The notes below the pieces were generated by a model. It did not search any database, was not told the origin of the DNA, and was given only the letters and a program-made list of their open reading frames with translations. DNA of 64,000 nt from Marivirga sericea. Its GTDB lineage: Bacteria > Bacteroidota > Bacteroidia > Cytophagales > Cyclobacteriaceae. Positions 1 through 9,041 of the stretch are shown here, piece after piece. The stretch spans positions 124,001-188,000 of the forward strand of contig NZ_FXAW01000002.1 of the NCBI RefSeq assembly GCF_900177665.1, in the 5' to 3' direction. The translations under genes and the position numbers were made by a program. Each line of letters starts with the position of its first letter. Position 1 is the first letter of the stretch.

Positions 1-1
1 T

Positions 2-1042
2 GCTGGGAACGATCCTGTTTCGACTGATGAGTATGCTGATCAAATTAACAATATTGGCTTCAGATTTGATGGTGATCCACGTCTACGGCAAATTATGTTT
101 TCATTTCAGATTTCATTAACTAAAGTAGATCAAAACTTGGTGTTTGGTGGAAATAGTATTGATTTGGAAGTTGGATTTCAGGATTTAGAATTTGAAGGGC
201 TTTACGGTGATCTAAGTTCTCAAGATATCAGCACTGAAACTAATACGATTAGAACTGACTTTCTTAATGATAATGAGCTGATAAATGATATTGATTATTA
301 TTTTGAGAATCCTCAGTTTCGAATGATTTTTACTAATTCGATGGGAGTGCCTATTCGTTTTGATGTAAATAATTTCACTACCTATAAGAATGGGCAACAA
401 ACTGAACAACCTATCAATAATTCCATTGAATTAGAATCAGCCTTGGAAGGCTCAGCGACACGAACAGAAACTAATTTTGATGCTAATTTTAAGAACATCA
501 TCAACAATACTCCAGATTCCGTTTCCTTGCAAATAGATGGGGTACTGGATCCCGAAGATGTCTCTAATAATTATGTCACTAAAGATTCTGAGATAAGGGT
601 AGGGTATGAAATCAATCTCCCATTAGAATTTAGTTTAAGTGGTTTAGAAATTAATGAAACGGTTTCTCTGGAAGGAATTGATCCGCAAGAGTTGCAGTAT
701 GCTTTATTTAAATTCACATCAGAAAATTCATTACCCATTGATTTAAATTTCAGAGCTGATTTATTGGATGAAGATAGCGCTTTAGTAATGAATTTATTTG
801 ATGGTAAGTTCTTGGCAGGCGGAACAGAAAGCCAGCCAGCAACTATTTCAGATATTATTAGATTGGAGGATAATCCAGATACAAATTCTAATGAATTAGA
901 TGAGCTGAAAGGGGTTACTAGAATTGGTATAAGAGCAACTGTTTCAACTACCAATAATGGAAGCAGTGTGGTGAGAATTACTTCGGATGCTTCGGTGCAA
1001 TTCAATTTAGCGGTGCAAGCAAAATATAACGTGAATTTATGA
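2..1042 (+). CDS. Exported surface-type protein, unknown function, 5' end outside window
   Basis: The reading frame is open from base 2 with no stop before the first internal ATG at 95, so the true start lies upstream and this is the C-terminal part (about 346 residues visible). The visible protein is rich in Asn, Asp, Ser and Thr, has no membrane helix, and alternates hydrophobic and polar residues as in beta-strand domains. Its last residues (QAKYNVNL) look like a closing beta strand. The stop overlaps the start of the next gene by 4 bp (ATGA), so the two are co-translated; the next gene is a DUF5723 outer-membrane-type protein. I do not recognise the family. An exported partner of the DUF5723 protein is inference from the overlap. 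Confidence 0.75.
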   Translation, partial: AGNDPVSTDEYADQINNIGFRFDGDPRLRQIMFSFQISLTKVDQNLVFGGNSIDLEVGFQDLEFEGLYGDLSSQDISTETNTIRTDFLNDNELINDIDYYFENPQFRMIFTNSMGVPIRFDVNNFTTYKNGQQTEQPINNSIELESALEGSATRTETNFDANFKNIINNTPDSVSLQIDGVLDPEDVSNNYVTKDSEIRVGYEINLPLEFSLSGLEINETVSLEGIDPQELQYALFKFTSENSLPIDLNFRADLLDEDSALVMNLFDGKFLAGGTESQPATISDIIRLEDNPDTNSNELDELKGVTRIGIRATVSTTNNGSSVVRITSDASVQFNLAVQAKYNVNL

Positions 1043-2481
1043 TAGAGAAGAGTATAAGAAAATTTGTTTTCGGTATCATACTTATCATTTCCTTTTTAGG
1101 TAACGAAGGATTATTGGCGCAATCAGATATGATTTCATATGGGCTAAACAAGACATTACCTCAGGCCAATAATTTGAATCCAGCGATTTTGCCAGATTAT
1201 AAATTTTCATTTGGGCTTCCAGGCTTATCTGGTTTTCATATTAATACAGCTCAGAATTTTACAAACTTAGAGCTGCTCAGCTCGAAAGATGAAAATGGAA
1301 ATATCAATACCGGCAGGATTATAGACAACCTTCGAAGAAATAATAGAATTAGTTCCAATAGTTCTATAAATATATTGCACTTGGGAATTCGTGGTGCTAC
1401 TAGTTACACCGCATTTAGTGTCACTAACAGAATCAATGCTAGAATAAGCTTCCCAAGGGAATTCATTCAATTTATCGCCCTCGGAAACGCATCTGATCAA
1501 CTAGAGGATGGGCTCCTTGATATGGGAAGATTTTCAACAAAAACAACTGCGTATACGGAAGTTGGGCTATCGCACGGGCGGGAAATTCTTAATGGAAAAA
1601 TGACAGTTGGAGTTCGTGTCAAGTATTTGATAGGGCATGCTTATGCAGATATCAAATCATTTGATGCGCGACTGCAGACTTTCGGTAATGCAGACTTTCG
1701 AGGTGATTCACTCGCAATGAATGTCAATGAATTTGATATTAGAAGTGCTGGAATAGCAGGAGCATTATTCGATGAAGATTTTCAGGATGAGGATATTCGG
1801 AAGTCGGTGCTATCTAATCGGGGTTTTGGGCTAGATTTGGGAGCAACTTATGAATTTAGTAAAAAGATCAAATTTTTTGCAAGTGTGAATGACTTAGGTT
1901 TTATACGTTGGAATCAACAATATGCAAATCAACAAACTATTCCAGCTTTCCAATATGAATTTAGTGGAGTGGATGTTGTAGAACTGATAAATGGTGAAGA
2001 TCTTTCAGTAATTAATGATTTTGATAGTGTTATCAACAATTTGGAAATAGCAGAGACTACCGGAGAAGCATTCTCCACTTCTTTAATAGGAAGATTGTAT
2101 GCAGGAGCATCGTACCAATTAACAAGAAGACAAGCTGCTTCGGCTATTTTATATTCTGAGTTTTACAGAGGCGCCTTAATTCCTGCTTTAACAGGTATGT
2201 ACAATTTTCAAGCAGGAACTTTCTTTAATTTTGCTTTTTCAGCAACCATGATGAATGGCAGAGTCAATAATTTTGGCACTGGGCTCACTTTAAACCTGAT
2301 GCCATTCCAAATTGTATTGGCAACTAACGATTTATTATCCCTTGTCAACCCTATGAAAGCACGGGCTGTTGACTTTAGATTTGGAATAAATCATACTTTT
2401 GGTAATGTCGGAAATGCTAAATCAAGAGCTAAAAAGGATAGTAAGAATACAATTGAGACAATTGATTTAGGAATTGACTGA
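1039..2481 (+). CDS. DUF5723 family outer-membrane-type protein
   Basis: The 480-residue product has a signal peptide (hydrophobic run near residues 11-26, ending LLAQ before SDM). The rest is a long series of amphipathic strands with repeated aromatic and glycine positions (for example LGIRGATSYTAFSV, MTVGVRVKYLIG, LYAGASYQL), consistent with a beta barrel. The opening stretch with LPQANNLNPA and the overall layout fit DUF5723, a Bacteroidota family with no assigned function. A basic C-terminal tail (residues ~455-475, many Lys) follows the last predicted strand. It is translationally coupled to the preceding exported protein gene through an ATGA overlap. Outer-membrane location is inferred from composition. 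Confidence 0.8.
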   Translation: MIEKSIRKFVFGIILIISFLGNEGLLAQSDMISYGLNKTLPQANNLNPAILPDYKFSFGLPGLSGFHINTAQNFTNLELLSSKDENGNINTGRIIDNLRRNNRISSNSSINILHLGIRGATSYTAFSVTNRINARISFPREFIQFIALGNASDQLEDGLLDMGRFSTKTTAYTEVGLSHGREILNGKMTVGVRVKYLIGHAYADIKSFDARLQTFGNADFRGDSLAMNVNEFDIRSAGIAGALFDEDFQDEDIRKSVLSNRGFGLDLGATYEFSKKIKFFASVNDLGFIRWNQQYANQQTIPAFQYEFSGVDVVELINGEDLSVINDFDSVINNLEIAETTGEAFSTSLIGRLYAGASYQLTRRQAASAILYSEFYRGALIPALTGMYNFQAGTFFNFAFSATMMNGRVNNFGTGLTLNLMPFQIVLATNDLLSLVNPMKARAVDFRFGINHTFGNVGNAKSRAKKDSKNTIETIDLGID

Positions 2482-2555
2482 TTTTTCAAAAAAAATCCCC
2501 TAATTTGGAAGAAATTAGAAACGTATTTTATAGAGATAAAAAAATCTAATTATTG

Positions 2556-3164
2556 ATGATAGATAACATAAATGAAAATAAGATGGATTTAAATGTAAAT
2601 TTCATCAAATCAGTACTAAGTCTGTTTTCTGAAATGCAGGGAAATGGAATATCACTAGTCTATTTGGGAGAATTCAATCACGAGATAACAAAAATGTTTA
2701 CCTCCATGGCGGAATCCGATATGGAGCGTAAAAAGGAAGATAGATACGTAAAGAAGAGAGTATATCATGTAATGGTAGAAACTCTTCAGAACATGAACAA
2801 ACATTCCGATGAGATTACGGATGCTCAAATTGGGAATGGTTTATTTGTGATCGGTAATAAAGAAGATATCTATTATGTTATTACTAGCAATAAAGTGGCA
2901 AGAGATAAAGTTGATGATTTAAGATCTGCTATTGATGAGGTTAATGCTGCGACTGCTGATGAATTAAAGCAGATGTACATGCAGCAGATTAAACACGGAA
3001 AGCTTTCCGACAAAGGGGGAGCGGGTCTTGGTTTAATCGATATTGCTAGAAAAACCGGTGAGAAGCTAGTATACAAGTTTTTACCGATTGATGAAGAGTT
3101 TGACTTATTCATCTTGAAAGTGGAAATCAATGCTGATAAAATTAAAGATGTAAAAAGTAAGTAA
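2556..3164 (+). CDS. SiaB-like protein kinase (DUF6272, GHKL fold)
   Basis: The protein of about 202 residues matches the DUF6272/SiaB family. A GHKL-type N-box (VETLQNMNKHS) lies near residue 80 and a Gly-rich lid (DKGGAGLGLIDIA) near residue 155, as in anti-sigma-factor-like kinases. In Pseudomonas, SiaB phosphorylates SiaC and is opposed by the phosphatase SiaA; neither partner gene lies next to this one here. A TTG at 2553 sits directly before the ATG at 2556; I chose the ATG, and ATG 2583 (MDLNVNF) is also possible. The gene stands alone, about 70 bp after the DUF5723 gene, and ends at a clear terminator. The family call is firm; substrate and pathway are unknown. Confidence 0.8.
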   Translation: MIDNINENKMDLNVNFIKSVLSLFSEMQGNGISLVYLGEFNHEITKMFTSMAESDMERKKEDRYVKKRVYHVMVETLQNMNKHSDEITDAQIGNGLFVIGNKEDIYYVITSNKVARDKVDDLRSAIDEVNAATADELKQMYMQQIKHGKLSDKGGAGLGLIDIARKTGEKLVYKFLPIDEEFDLFILKVEINADKIKDVKSK

Positions 3165-3187
3165 TTTCTGTTTTAAGTAATTTATTG

Positions 3188-3218
3188 AAGCCTTTTCAGA
3201 AACGAAAAGGCTTTTTTT
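3188..3218 (+). terminator. Rho-independent terminator after the SiaB-like gene
   Basis: A perfect 10-bp stem, AAGCCTTTTC (3188-3197) with GAAAAGGCTT (3204-3213), encloses a 6-nt loop and is followed by a T run. It ends the rightward transcript before purK. Confidence 0.85.
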
Positions 3219-3263
3219 ATGACCATCAATATTGAATTCCCATAATTCTCGTCCAATAAATAG

Positions 3264-3271
3264 TATATTTG
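3264..3271 (+). promoter_or_regulatory. Bacteroidota -7 box (TATATTTG) upstream of purK
   Basis: TATATTTG matches the phylum consensus TAnnTTTG exactly, 25 nt before the purK ATG, which would give a leader of about 20 nt. No TTG at the expected -33 spacing is seen, so only the -7 element is supported. Confidence 0.45.
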
Positions 3272-3296
3272 CCTATTGTTTAATTAAGTTTTACTC

Positions 3297-4433
3297 ATGA
3301 GTTTTAATACAGATTTAGTAGTTGGAGTTTTAGGAGGAGGTCAACTTGGGAGAATGTTGTTGCAAAGTGCGATCAATATCAACGTTGACCTAAAGATGAT
3401 GGATCCTGACCCAAATGCTCCTTGTTCCACATTAGTTTCTGATTTCAAGGTTGGTGATTTGGAGGATTATGATGCGGTTTACGAATTTGGTAAACAATGT
3501 GATATATTGACAATCGAAATCGAGAAGGTAAATATTGATGCAATGAAAAAGCTTCAATCTGAAGGGGTGAAGGTTTTTCCGCAGCCTGAAATCATTGAAA
3601 TGATTCAGGACAAGAGAGTTCAAAAGCAATTTTACAAAGATAATAATATACCAACTGCCGAATTTGTATTAACAGATACTAGAGTTGATCTAGAGAAGTT
3701 GATCAGTAAATTTCCTGCAGTTCATAAGATCGGAAAAGGAGGATATGATGGCAGGGGAGTCCAAGTTATAAAATCCAAAGAGGATATAGAAAAGGGTTTT
3801 GATGCTCCCGCCTTGTTAGAAGATTTTGTTCCTTTTAAAAAGGAATTGGCTGTAATAGTGAGCAGAAATGAGGAGGGAGAAGTAAGCTCTTTCCCGGTGG
3901 TAGAAATGGTTTTTCATCCAGAACATAATTTGGTAGAGTACCTGCTTTCCCCTGCAATTATTGATAAATCGGAGGAGGAAAAAGCGAAACAAGTTGCAAC
4001 AGATATTATCAAGAAACTTGAGCTTGTAGGAATATTAGCAGTTGAAATGTTTCTTACAAAAGACAATGAAATTTTGGTAAATGAAATAGCGCCACGTCCG
4101 CATAATAGTGGTCACCAGAGTATTGAAGGTAATTTTGTTTCGCAGTATGATCAACATTTGAGAGCCATTTTGAATCTTCCTTTAGGAGATACGAGGACCA
4201 AAATTAGTTCGGCAATGGTAAATATTTTAGGCGAAGATGGTTTCACAGGTGATGCGAAATATGAAGGAATGGATGAGGTGATGAAAATTTCTGGTGCCTC
4301 CGTTCATTTGTATGGGAAAAAACTAACAAAACCTTTCAGGAAAATGGGGCACGTCACCATTACTGATCCTAGTTTAACCTCATTAAAAAAGAAAATTGAG
4401 GTAGTTAAGTCCACTTTAAAAGTAAAAGCATGA
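3297..4433 (+). CDS. purK: N5-carboxyaminoimidazole ribonucleotide synthase PurK
   Basis: PurK makes N5-CAIR from AIR, bicarbonate and ATP in de novo purine synthesis. The 378-residue protein has the ATP-grasp layout: an N-terminal GVLGGGQLGRML nucleotide-fold motif (residues ~9-20), a central region with the glycine-rich loop KGGYDGRG (~155-162), and the late motif EIAPRPHNSGH (~262-272) that carries metal and phosphate ligands. Length is normal for the family. The stop overlaps the purE start by 4 bp, the usual purKE coupling (here with purK first). A -7 box lies 25 nt upstream and a terminator separates it from the preceding gene. Confidence 0.97.
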   Translation: MSFNTDLVVGVLGGGQLGRMLLQSAININVDLKMMDPDPNAPCSTLVSDFKVGDLEDYDAVYEFGKQCDILTIEIEKVNIDAMKKLQSEGVKVFPQPEIIEMIQDKRVQKQFYKDNNIPTAEFVLTDTRVDLEKLISKFPAVHKIGKGGYDGRGVQVIKSKEDIEKGFDAPALLEDFVPFKKELAVIVSRNEEGEVSSFPVVEMVFHPEHNLVEYLLSPAIIDKSEEEKAKQVATDIIKKLELVGILAVEMFLTKDNEILVNEIAPRPHNSGHQSIEGNFVSQYDQHLRAILNLPLGDTRTKISSAMVNILGEDGFTGDAKYEGMDEVMKISGASVHLYGKKLTKPFRKMGHVTITDPSLTSLKKKIEVVKSTLKVKA

Positions 4434-4951
4434 GTAAGGGTAAGATCGCAATCATAATGGGTAGTCAGTCTGATTTAAGAGTGATGAGTGAGGCAGCTAA
4501 GGTTCTAGAAGAGCTAGAAGTTCAATTCGAATTATCAATAGTTTCAGCCCATAGAACTCCTGAGAGAATGATGGACTTTGCCAAATCAGCAAGAAAAAAT
4601 GGTTTCCATGCTATTATCGCAGGGGCTGGAGGAGCAGCGCATCTTCCAGGTATGGTAGCAGCTTATACTACTCTTCCAGTTATAGGCGTGCCTGTAAAGT
4701 CAAGCAACTCAATAGATGGCTGGGACTCAGTTTTATCAATTCTACAAATGCCTAGTGGGGTTCCAGTTGCCACGGTGGCATTAGACGGAGCAAAAAATGC
4801 GGGGATCTTAGCAGCACAAATTATTGCTAATTTTGACGATGATGCAGCAAAAAAATTAGACAATTATAAAAGTGAAATGCGTGAGAAGGTTTTGAAATCA
4901 GCGGAAGTAGTCGAAACTAATGGGTGGAAGTCTGGCAAAGTGGGATTCTGA
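4430..4951 (+). CDS. purE: N5-CAIR mutase PurE (class I)
   Basis: PurE converts N5-CAIR to CAIR, directly after PurK. The 173-residue protein shows the class I signature: MGSQSD near the N-terminus (residues 10-15), SAHRTP (39-44, with catalytic His41), the AGAGGAAHLPG loop (~65-75) and the PVIGVPVKS strand. It is coupled to purK by an ATGA overlap. Its stop (4949-4951) directly abuts the stop of the convergent sensor kinase gene with no spacer and no visible terminator, so the two transcripts must overlap at their 3' ends. Confidence 0.97.
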   Translation: MSKGKIAIIMGSQSDLRVMSEAAKVLEELEVQFELSIVSAHRTPERMMDFAKSARKNGFHAIIAGAGGAAHLPGMVAAYTTLPVIGVPVKSSNSIDGWDSVLSILQMPSGVPVATVALDGAKNAGILAAQIIANFDDDAAKKLDNYKSEMREKVLKSAEVVETNGWKSGKVGF

Positions 4952-7066
4952 TTATTCTTCTAGGAAAGGGAAGTATAAAGTGAATTCGCTGTACTTCCCT
5001 AGTTCAGTTTGCAAATCAATTTTACCCTCGAGTCGATCCATTAAAGTTTTGACAATTGCTAAGCCTAAACCATTCGAACTTTCCCCTCCTGTGGGTTTAG
5101 CGGTTAACTTTTTAAATTTTTTGAACAAATTATTCTTATCTTCTTCTGTAAACCCTGGTCCAAAATCTTTTACACTAATCCAGAAATTATTTTTATTAAC
5201 CCCTGCTCTTAAGATGACTTCTGATTCTAGATACGAAAATTTGATAGCATTTGATACTAAATTTTCAAGTATTCTATTTACATAGTTCAGGTCCGTTCTG
5301 ACCAAAAGGTTAGGCTCACATTCAATTTTACATTCAATCTGCTTATTTGTTAATTCAATGACAAAATTGGAGGCAGTGTTCTCCAACAGCTGTTTAAGCT
5401 CAATTCTCTCAGATTTCAACTCTTCTTTTTCAGTTGCCATTGAATTCACGTCCAATAAATCGTTGATTAGGTAAGCACCATGTTTTGCATTATTTCTAAT
5501 CATAGACACATACTGATTTTGCTCTTCTCTTAAACCTGATAATCGCAATAGCTCTGTTAGACCTGTGATTCTGTGAAAGGGTGCCTTCATATCGTGAGCA
5601 ACTAAGCTCAACAAAGAATCTTTTTCGTTATTCAAATCATCTAACTCTTTGTTTCTAATTAGGAGCTCATCATTTTGACCTTTAATTTCTTTGTTCTGAA
5701 GTGTGATCTTCTCTTGTTGATCTTGAATCTTATTATTTTTGAGCTGTAATATTTTATTGTGTTTCCTTCTTCTATTTGCTGTTATCCAGATGATCACCAA
5801 TAGTATGAAAGCAAGCAAGATAGTGGCTGTAAGCGCGATATTGAATGCTTTTTGTTTCTGTATTACTTGCTTGTAAGTATCTTCATTTTGTTTCAAGAGG
5901 TTATTTTCTTTTTCCTTAGCTTCAAGTAATAATCTACCCTCCAGCCTTTCAATCTCACGTGCTGCATTTACATTTTCAGTTTTTTCTTTTAAAACGGAGT
6001 ACATTTTGAAGTAATCAAAGGCCTCTTGAACATTAGCTTGTTTTTCAAATATCTTAGATAGGTATAGATAAGCATCACGTTCGAAAGTGACATCATTATT
6101 ACTCGCTAGATCATTTACCTTCAAGAAATAGTTTCGTGCTTGATCATACTCATTCCGGTAAAAGTGAATCTCACCTAGTAAAGAGTAGATCTGAATAATT
6201 AGATTAACATTTTTTGCCTGAGAAGCAAAACCTAGAGCCTCATTAGCATTCGTCAAGGCAATTTTCAATTGACCTCTTTTTGCGTTCATACTCGCAATAG
6301 ATAATTTTATAATTGCTAAATTTGCCTCGTCATTAATCTTAGCGGCAACTTCATAAGCTTCAGTGAAATATTTAAGGCTATTATTATAGTTTTCCATCTG
6401 GCCATAAATATCAGCTATTTCTAAGTAGATAGAGATAATACCAGAGGGGTCGTCAAATGATTGCCGTATTTCGGCGGTTTTTAAAGACATTTCTAGGGCT
6501 TTTTGTAAATTATCCTGCGATTGATAAAGCTCAGCCAAGCTTTTATAGCCGTAGCTTATAGAAACATCGTCTCCGATTCCTTTGAATATCTCTAAGGCTT
6601 TGAAAAAGTTATCGTAGGCTGCCACATAGTTTCCTTGATTAAAATATAGACGACCTATATTATTAAGTGAATAACCGTATTGCAAGGAATCGCCATAAAT
6701 CAAAGCGGAATCTTTTGCTTGCTGATAGTAATCAAAGGCGATGATATTTTCACCTCCATAGAAATGTCCAACCCCTTTGAAGTTTAATGATTTAACGACT
6801 TTTTCATTCAACTCAACACTTTCTGAAGCTATTTCAATTGCTTTTTGACTAAAAATAACCGTGCTGTCGGGAAATGATTTTCGATACTCCCAAGCCAGTT
6901 GATTATAGGTGTCAATTTTTTCTGAAGGTCCTGCACCTTCTAGCGTATTTTTTAAACTGTCAATCACTGCTTGGTTTTGCCCCTTTAAACTATAGGGTAG
7001 CGCAGTAATTATGAAAAAAAATATGACAGAATTTTTGAATTTCACTTTAAACAATTGTTTATGCAA
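4952..7066 (-). CDS. TPR-containing membrane sensor histidine kinase (orphan)
   Basis: The 704-residue protein begins with a signal sequence (hydrophobic stretch ~12-26, ending LKGQ). A tetratricopeptide region (~60-370) is followed by a coiled-coil stretch, one membrane helix (~411-430, IALTATILLAFILLVIIW), a second coiled coil, a HisKA domain with VAHDMKAPFHR (phospho-acceptor His) and a HATPase domain with N-box NLVSNAIKFSY and G-boxes DFGPGF and GLGLAIV. This is the Bacteroidota two-component form with periplasmic TPRs and a cytoplasmic kinase. No response regulator is adjacent, so its partner is elsewhere. It converges on purE with zero spacing. The signal it senses cannot be told from sequence. 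Confidence 0.92.
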   Translation of the reverse strand: MHKQLFKVKFKNSVIFFFIITALPYSLKGQNQAVIDSLKNTLEGAGPSEKIDTYNQLAWEYRKSFPDSTVIFSQKAIEIASESVELNEKVVKSLNFKGVGHFYGGENIIAFDYYQQAKDSALIYGDSLQYGYSLNNIGRLYFNQGNYVAAYDNFFKALEIFKGIGDDVSISYGYKSLAELYQSQDNLQKALEMSLKTAEIRQSFDDPSGIISIYLEIADIYGQMENYNNSLKYFTEAYEVAAKINDEANLAIIKLSIASMNAKRGQLKIALTNANEALGFASQAKNVNLIIQIYSLLGEIHFYRNEYDQARNYFLKVNDLASNNDVTFERDAYLYLSKIFEKQANVQEAFDYFKMYSVLKEKTENVNAAREIERLEGRLLLEAKEKENNLLKQNEDTYKQVIQKQKAFNIALTATILLAFILLVIIWITANRRRKHNKILQLKNNKIQDQQEKITLQNKEIKGQNDELLIRNKELDDLNNEKDSLLSLVAHDMKAPFHRITGLTELLRLSGLREEQNQYVSMIRNNAKHGAYLINDLLDVNSMATEKEELKSERIELKQLLENTASNFVIELTNKQIECKIECEPNLLVRTDLNYVNRILENLVSNAIKFSYLESEVILRAGVNKNNFWISVKDFGPGFTEEDKNNLFKKFKKLTAKPTGGESSNGLGLAIVKTLMDRLEGKIDLQTELGKYSEFTLYFPFLEE

Positions 7067-7150
7067 TTTAATGTATTTCCGCTGTATTTTTACAAATTCG
7101 TGTTACCTTATTAGTAAATTTAATTTAAATATTGTCAAGAAGTAATTAAT

Positions 7151-7741
7151 ATGTCATCTCATCATATTATAAGGGACGAGCAAGAGCCTCCGGTGCTCGT
7201 TTTTCAACTACATCAGAATTGGGGGCAATTGTCAGAGTTATTGGGTTGGTCTCCTATAGTGCTGGTTAAACCTGAGTTGGCAGATTTTTTTCATTCTAAG
7301 CAAACTAAGATTGATGGTTATTTGCTGAAAGAGGAATTATATACTGATACCCAGTATAATGACTTTGTGTACTCAGATCAACAATTAACAAACGCTTTAC
7401 TAATTTGGATCAGAAGTAAGAAATATACAGCAGTTAACATTTTTTGCGATCATAAATTGATGTTGGAGCTGTTTCATGATCTAAAAGGTGAACAATTAGC
7501 TGTTCCTCTGATTTTCTTTACTGAATCAGGTAAGTGTATTTTGAAGTCAGCTTCAAATTTTAAGAAATGGTACCCTTCTCAATTTAGAATTGAAATTCTA
7601 AGTGAAGGTGTTAGAGATTTCAGAAACCTGAGAAAAGAAGGAGATATTTATAGTGTAGAAAAGGAAGGCTTTGTATATGTCGAAGTTGAAAGCGACTTGT
7701 TATTGATAAATGAGAAAGATGTTGAGTCTTGTGATTTGTAA
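7151..7741 (+). CDS. Hypothetical protein, possibly a degenerate thiamine pyrophosphokinase-like protein
   Basis: The 196-residue protein has no signal peptide or membrane helix. The opening MSSHHIIRDEQEPP and the following LLGWSPIVLV segment resemble, from memory, the N-terminus of thiamine pyrophosphokinases in Cytophagales, and the C-terminal part (FVYVEVESDLLLI) resembles a closing beta-sandwich. The expected acidic motif of active TPKs (GDFDS type) is absent; the matching stretch reads KIDGYLLKEE. If related, it is probably not catalytic. The gene stands between a divergent sensor kinase and a same-strand glycosyltransferase 76 bp downstream. The ORF is convincing; the function is not established. 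Confidence 0.6.
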   Translation: MSSHHIIRDEQEPPVLVFQLHQNWGQLSELLGWSPIVLVKPELADFFHSKQTKIDGYLLKEELYTDTQYNDFVYSDQQLTNALLIWIRSKKYTAVNIFCDHKLMLELFHDLKGEQLAVPLIFFTESGKCILKSASNFKKWYPSQFRIEILSEGVRDFRNLRKEGDIYSVEKEGFVYVEVESDLLLINEKDVESCDL

Positions 7742-7817
7742 GATTATTCGACTGGGTTAGAATTTTCTCATGACTTTATTGTTGATATTATTGGAAAGCA
7801 AGTACTTTAGCAGTTGA

Positions 7818-9041
7818 ATGAAAATCCTTTACATCCATCAGTATTTTAAGACTCCAGATGAGGGCGGTGCAAATCGTTCTTATTTCATGGTTCAGGCTCT
7901 AAAAGCGCAAGGACATGAGGTAGAAATGCTAACTGCGCATAATGAAAAAGGTCGCATCTCTAAAAGTGTTGACGGAGTAAAAGTGCACTATTTACCTGTA
8001 CTTTATGAAAATCATTTTGGTTTTTTCAGAAGAATAAGAGCCTTTCTTCTCTTTATAGTTCTTTGCAAAAGCTTCATTGTTAAGCGAAATAATTTTGATA
8101 AAATAATTGCAACAAGTACGCCTCTCACGGTTGGGTTTATTGCCTTATGGGCAAATAAAAGATTCCAAATTCCGTACGTTTTCGAAGTGCGTGATTTATG
8201 GCCAGAGGCTCCCATCCAAATGGGGGCAATTAAAAATCCGCTATTAAAAAGCTGGCTCAAACAACAAGAGTTGAAATTTTATAAGAATGCAGAAAGAGTG
8301 ATTGCATTATCTCCAGGAATGCGAAATCATATTGAAAAAAGAGCACCTGAAGTAAAAGTAGAACTTATTCCAAATGTTGCGGATTGTGAATTCTTTGAGA
8401 GGGTGGAAAAAAAAGATGAAGATTTAGTGTTGCAGTATGGTGTTAAGAATAAATTTGTCGTTAGTTACTTCGGTGCTGTGGGTCCTGTTAATGATTTAAT
8501 GAGCCTAATTAAATGTGCTGAATTAAGCGCAGATTTGCCAATCCGCTTTTTGATTATGGGAGAAGGGGCAAGTTTGGGAGGCATAAAAGAATATGTTGCA
8601 AAAAATCAGTTGAAAAATATCTTCTTTATTCCTTATGGAACAAAACAAGAAGTACGAAATGTGATGAATGTAACAGATGCGTGTTATGTATCTTTTTTAC
8701 ATAAGCCGATTCTCCGAACCAATTCACCTAATAAGTTTTTTGACGCCATTGCCTCAGGTAAATTAATTATTACCAATATACAAGGATGGATCCGAGGGTT
8801 GGTAGAAAAACGGCATATCGGATTTTTTGCTGATTCTGATTTTCCAGCTGAATTTGGAGAGAAAATTAAGCCATTTATTGAGTCAACTGAGCTATTGCAG
8901 AAGTATCAAAGAGCCTCTAGAAGTACAGCAGAGCAATTTTTCAGCAGAAAGGAGCTAAGTCATCATTTTGTACAGGCGATTGAGGGTAAAAATTACCAAC
9001 ATGAGGCTGAAATACGATCGATTTTTAGTCTTAGCGCTTGA
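7818..9041 (+). CDS. Family 4 glycosyltransferase (WbuB-like)
   Basis: The 407-residue protein has the GT-B fold features of GT4 enzymes. The N-terminal domain starts MKILYIHQYFKTPDEGG, with a Gly-rich acceptor-side loop and VFEVRDLWPEAP (~127-138), a signature of WbuB-type N-acetylhexosamine transferases. The C-terminal domain has the nucleotide-sugar strand VVSYFGAVGPVND and a late SPNKFFDAIASGKLII segment in place of the usual E-x7-E region. It probably adds a sugar to a lipid-linked or cell-surface glycan in the cytoplasm. It is isolated from the exopolysaccharide cluster 28 kb away. The stop abuts the stop of the convergent peptidase gene. Donor and acceptor are unknown. Confidence 0.88.
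   Translation: MKILYIHQYFKTPDEGGANRSYFMVQALKAQGHEVEMLTAHNEKGRISKSVDGVKVHYLPVLYENHFGFFRRIRAFLLFIVLCKSFIVKRNNFDKIIATSTPLTVGFIALWANKRFQIPYVFEVRDLWPEAPIQMGAIKNPLLKSWLKQQELKFYKNAERVIALSPGMRNHIEKRAPEVKVELIPNVADCEFFERVEKKDEDLVLQYGVKNKFVVSYFGAVGPVNDLMSLIKCAELSADLPIRFLIMGEGASLGGIKEYVAKNQLKNIFFIPYGTKQEVRNVMNVTDACYVSFLHKPILRTNSPNKFFDAIASGKLIITNIQGWIRGLVEKRHIGFFADSDFPAEFGEKIKPFIESTELLQKYQRASRSTAEQFFSRKELSHHFVQAIEGKNYQHEAEIRSIFSLSA

Noticed and set aside
571-1005. Minus-strand ORF of 144 residues inside the first gene
   Set aside because: It is antisense to a clearly coding frame with a coupled downstream gene, and its protein is low-complexity Ser/Leu-rich without a recognisable domain.
4920-5285. Plus-strand ORF of 121 residues overlapping purE and the sensor kinase
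   Set aside because: It runs antisense to the conserved HATPase domain and has no recognisable family.
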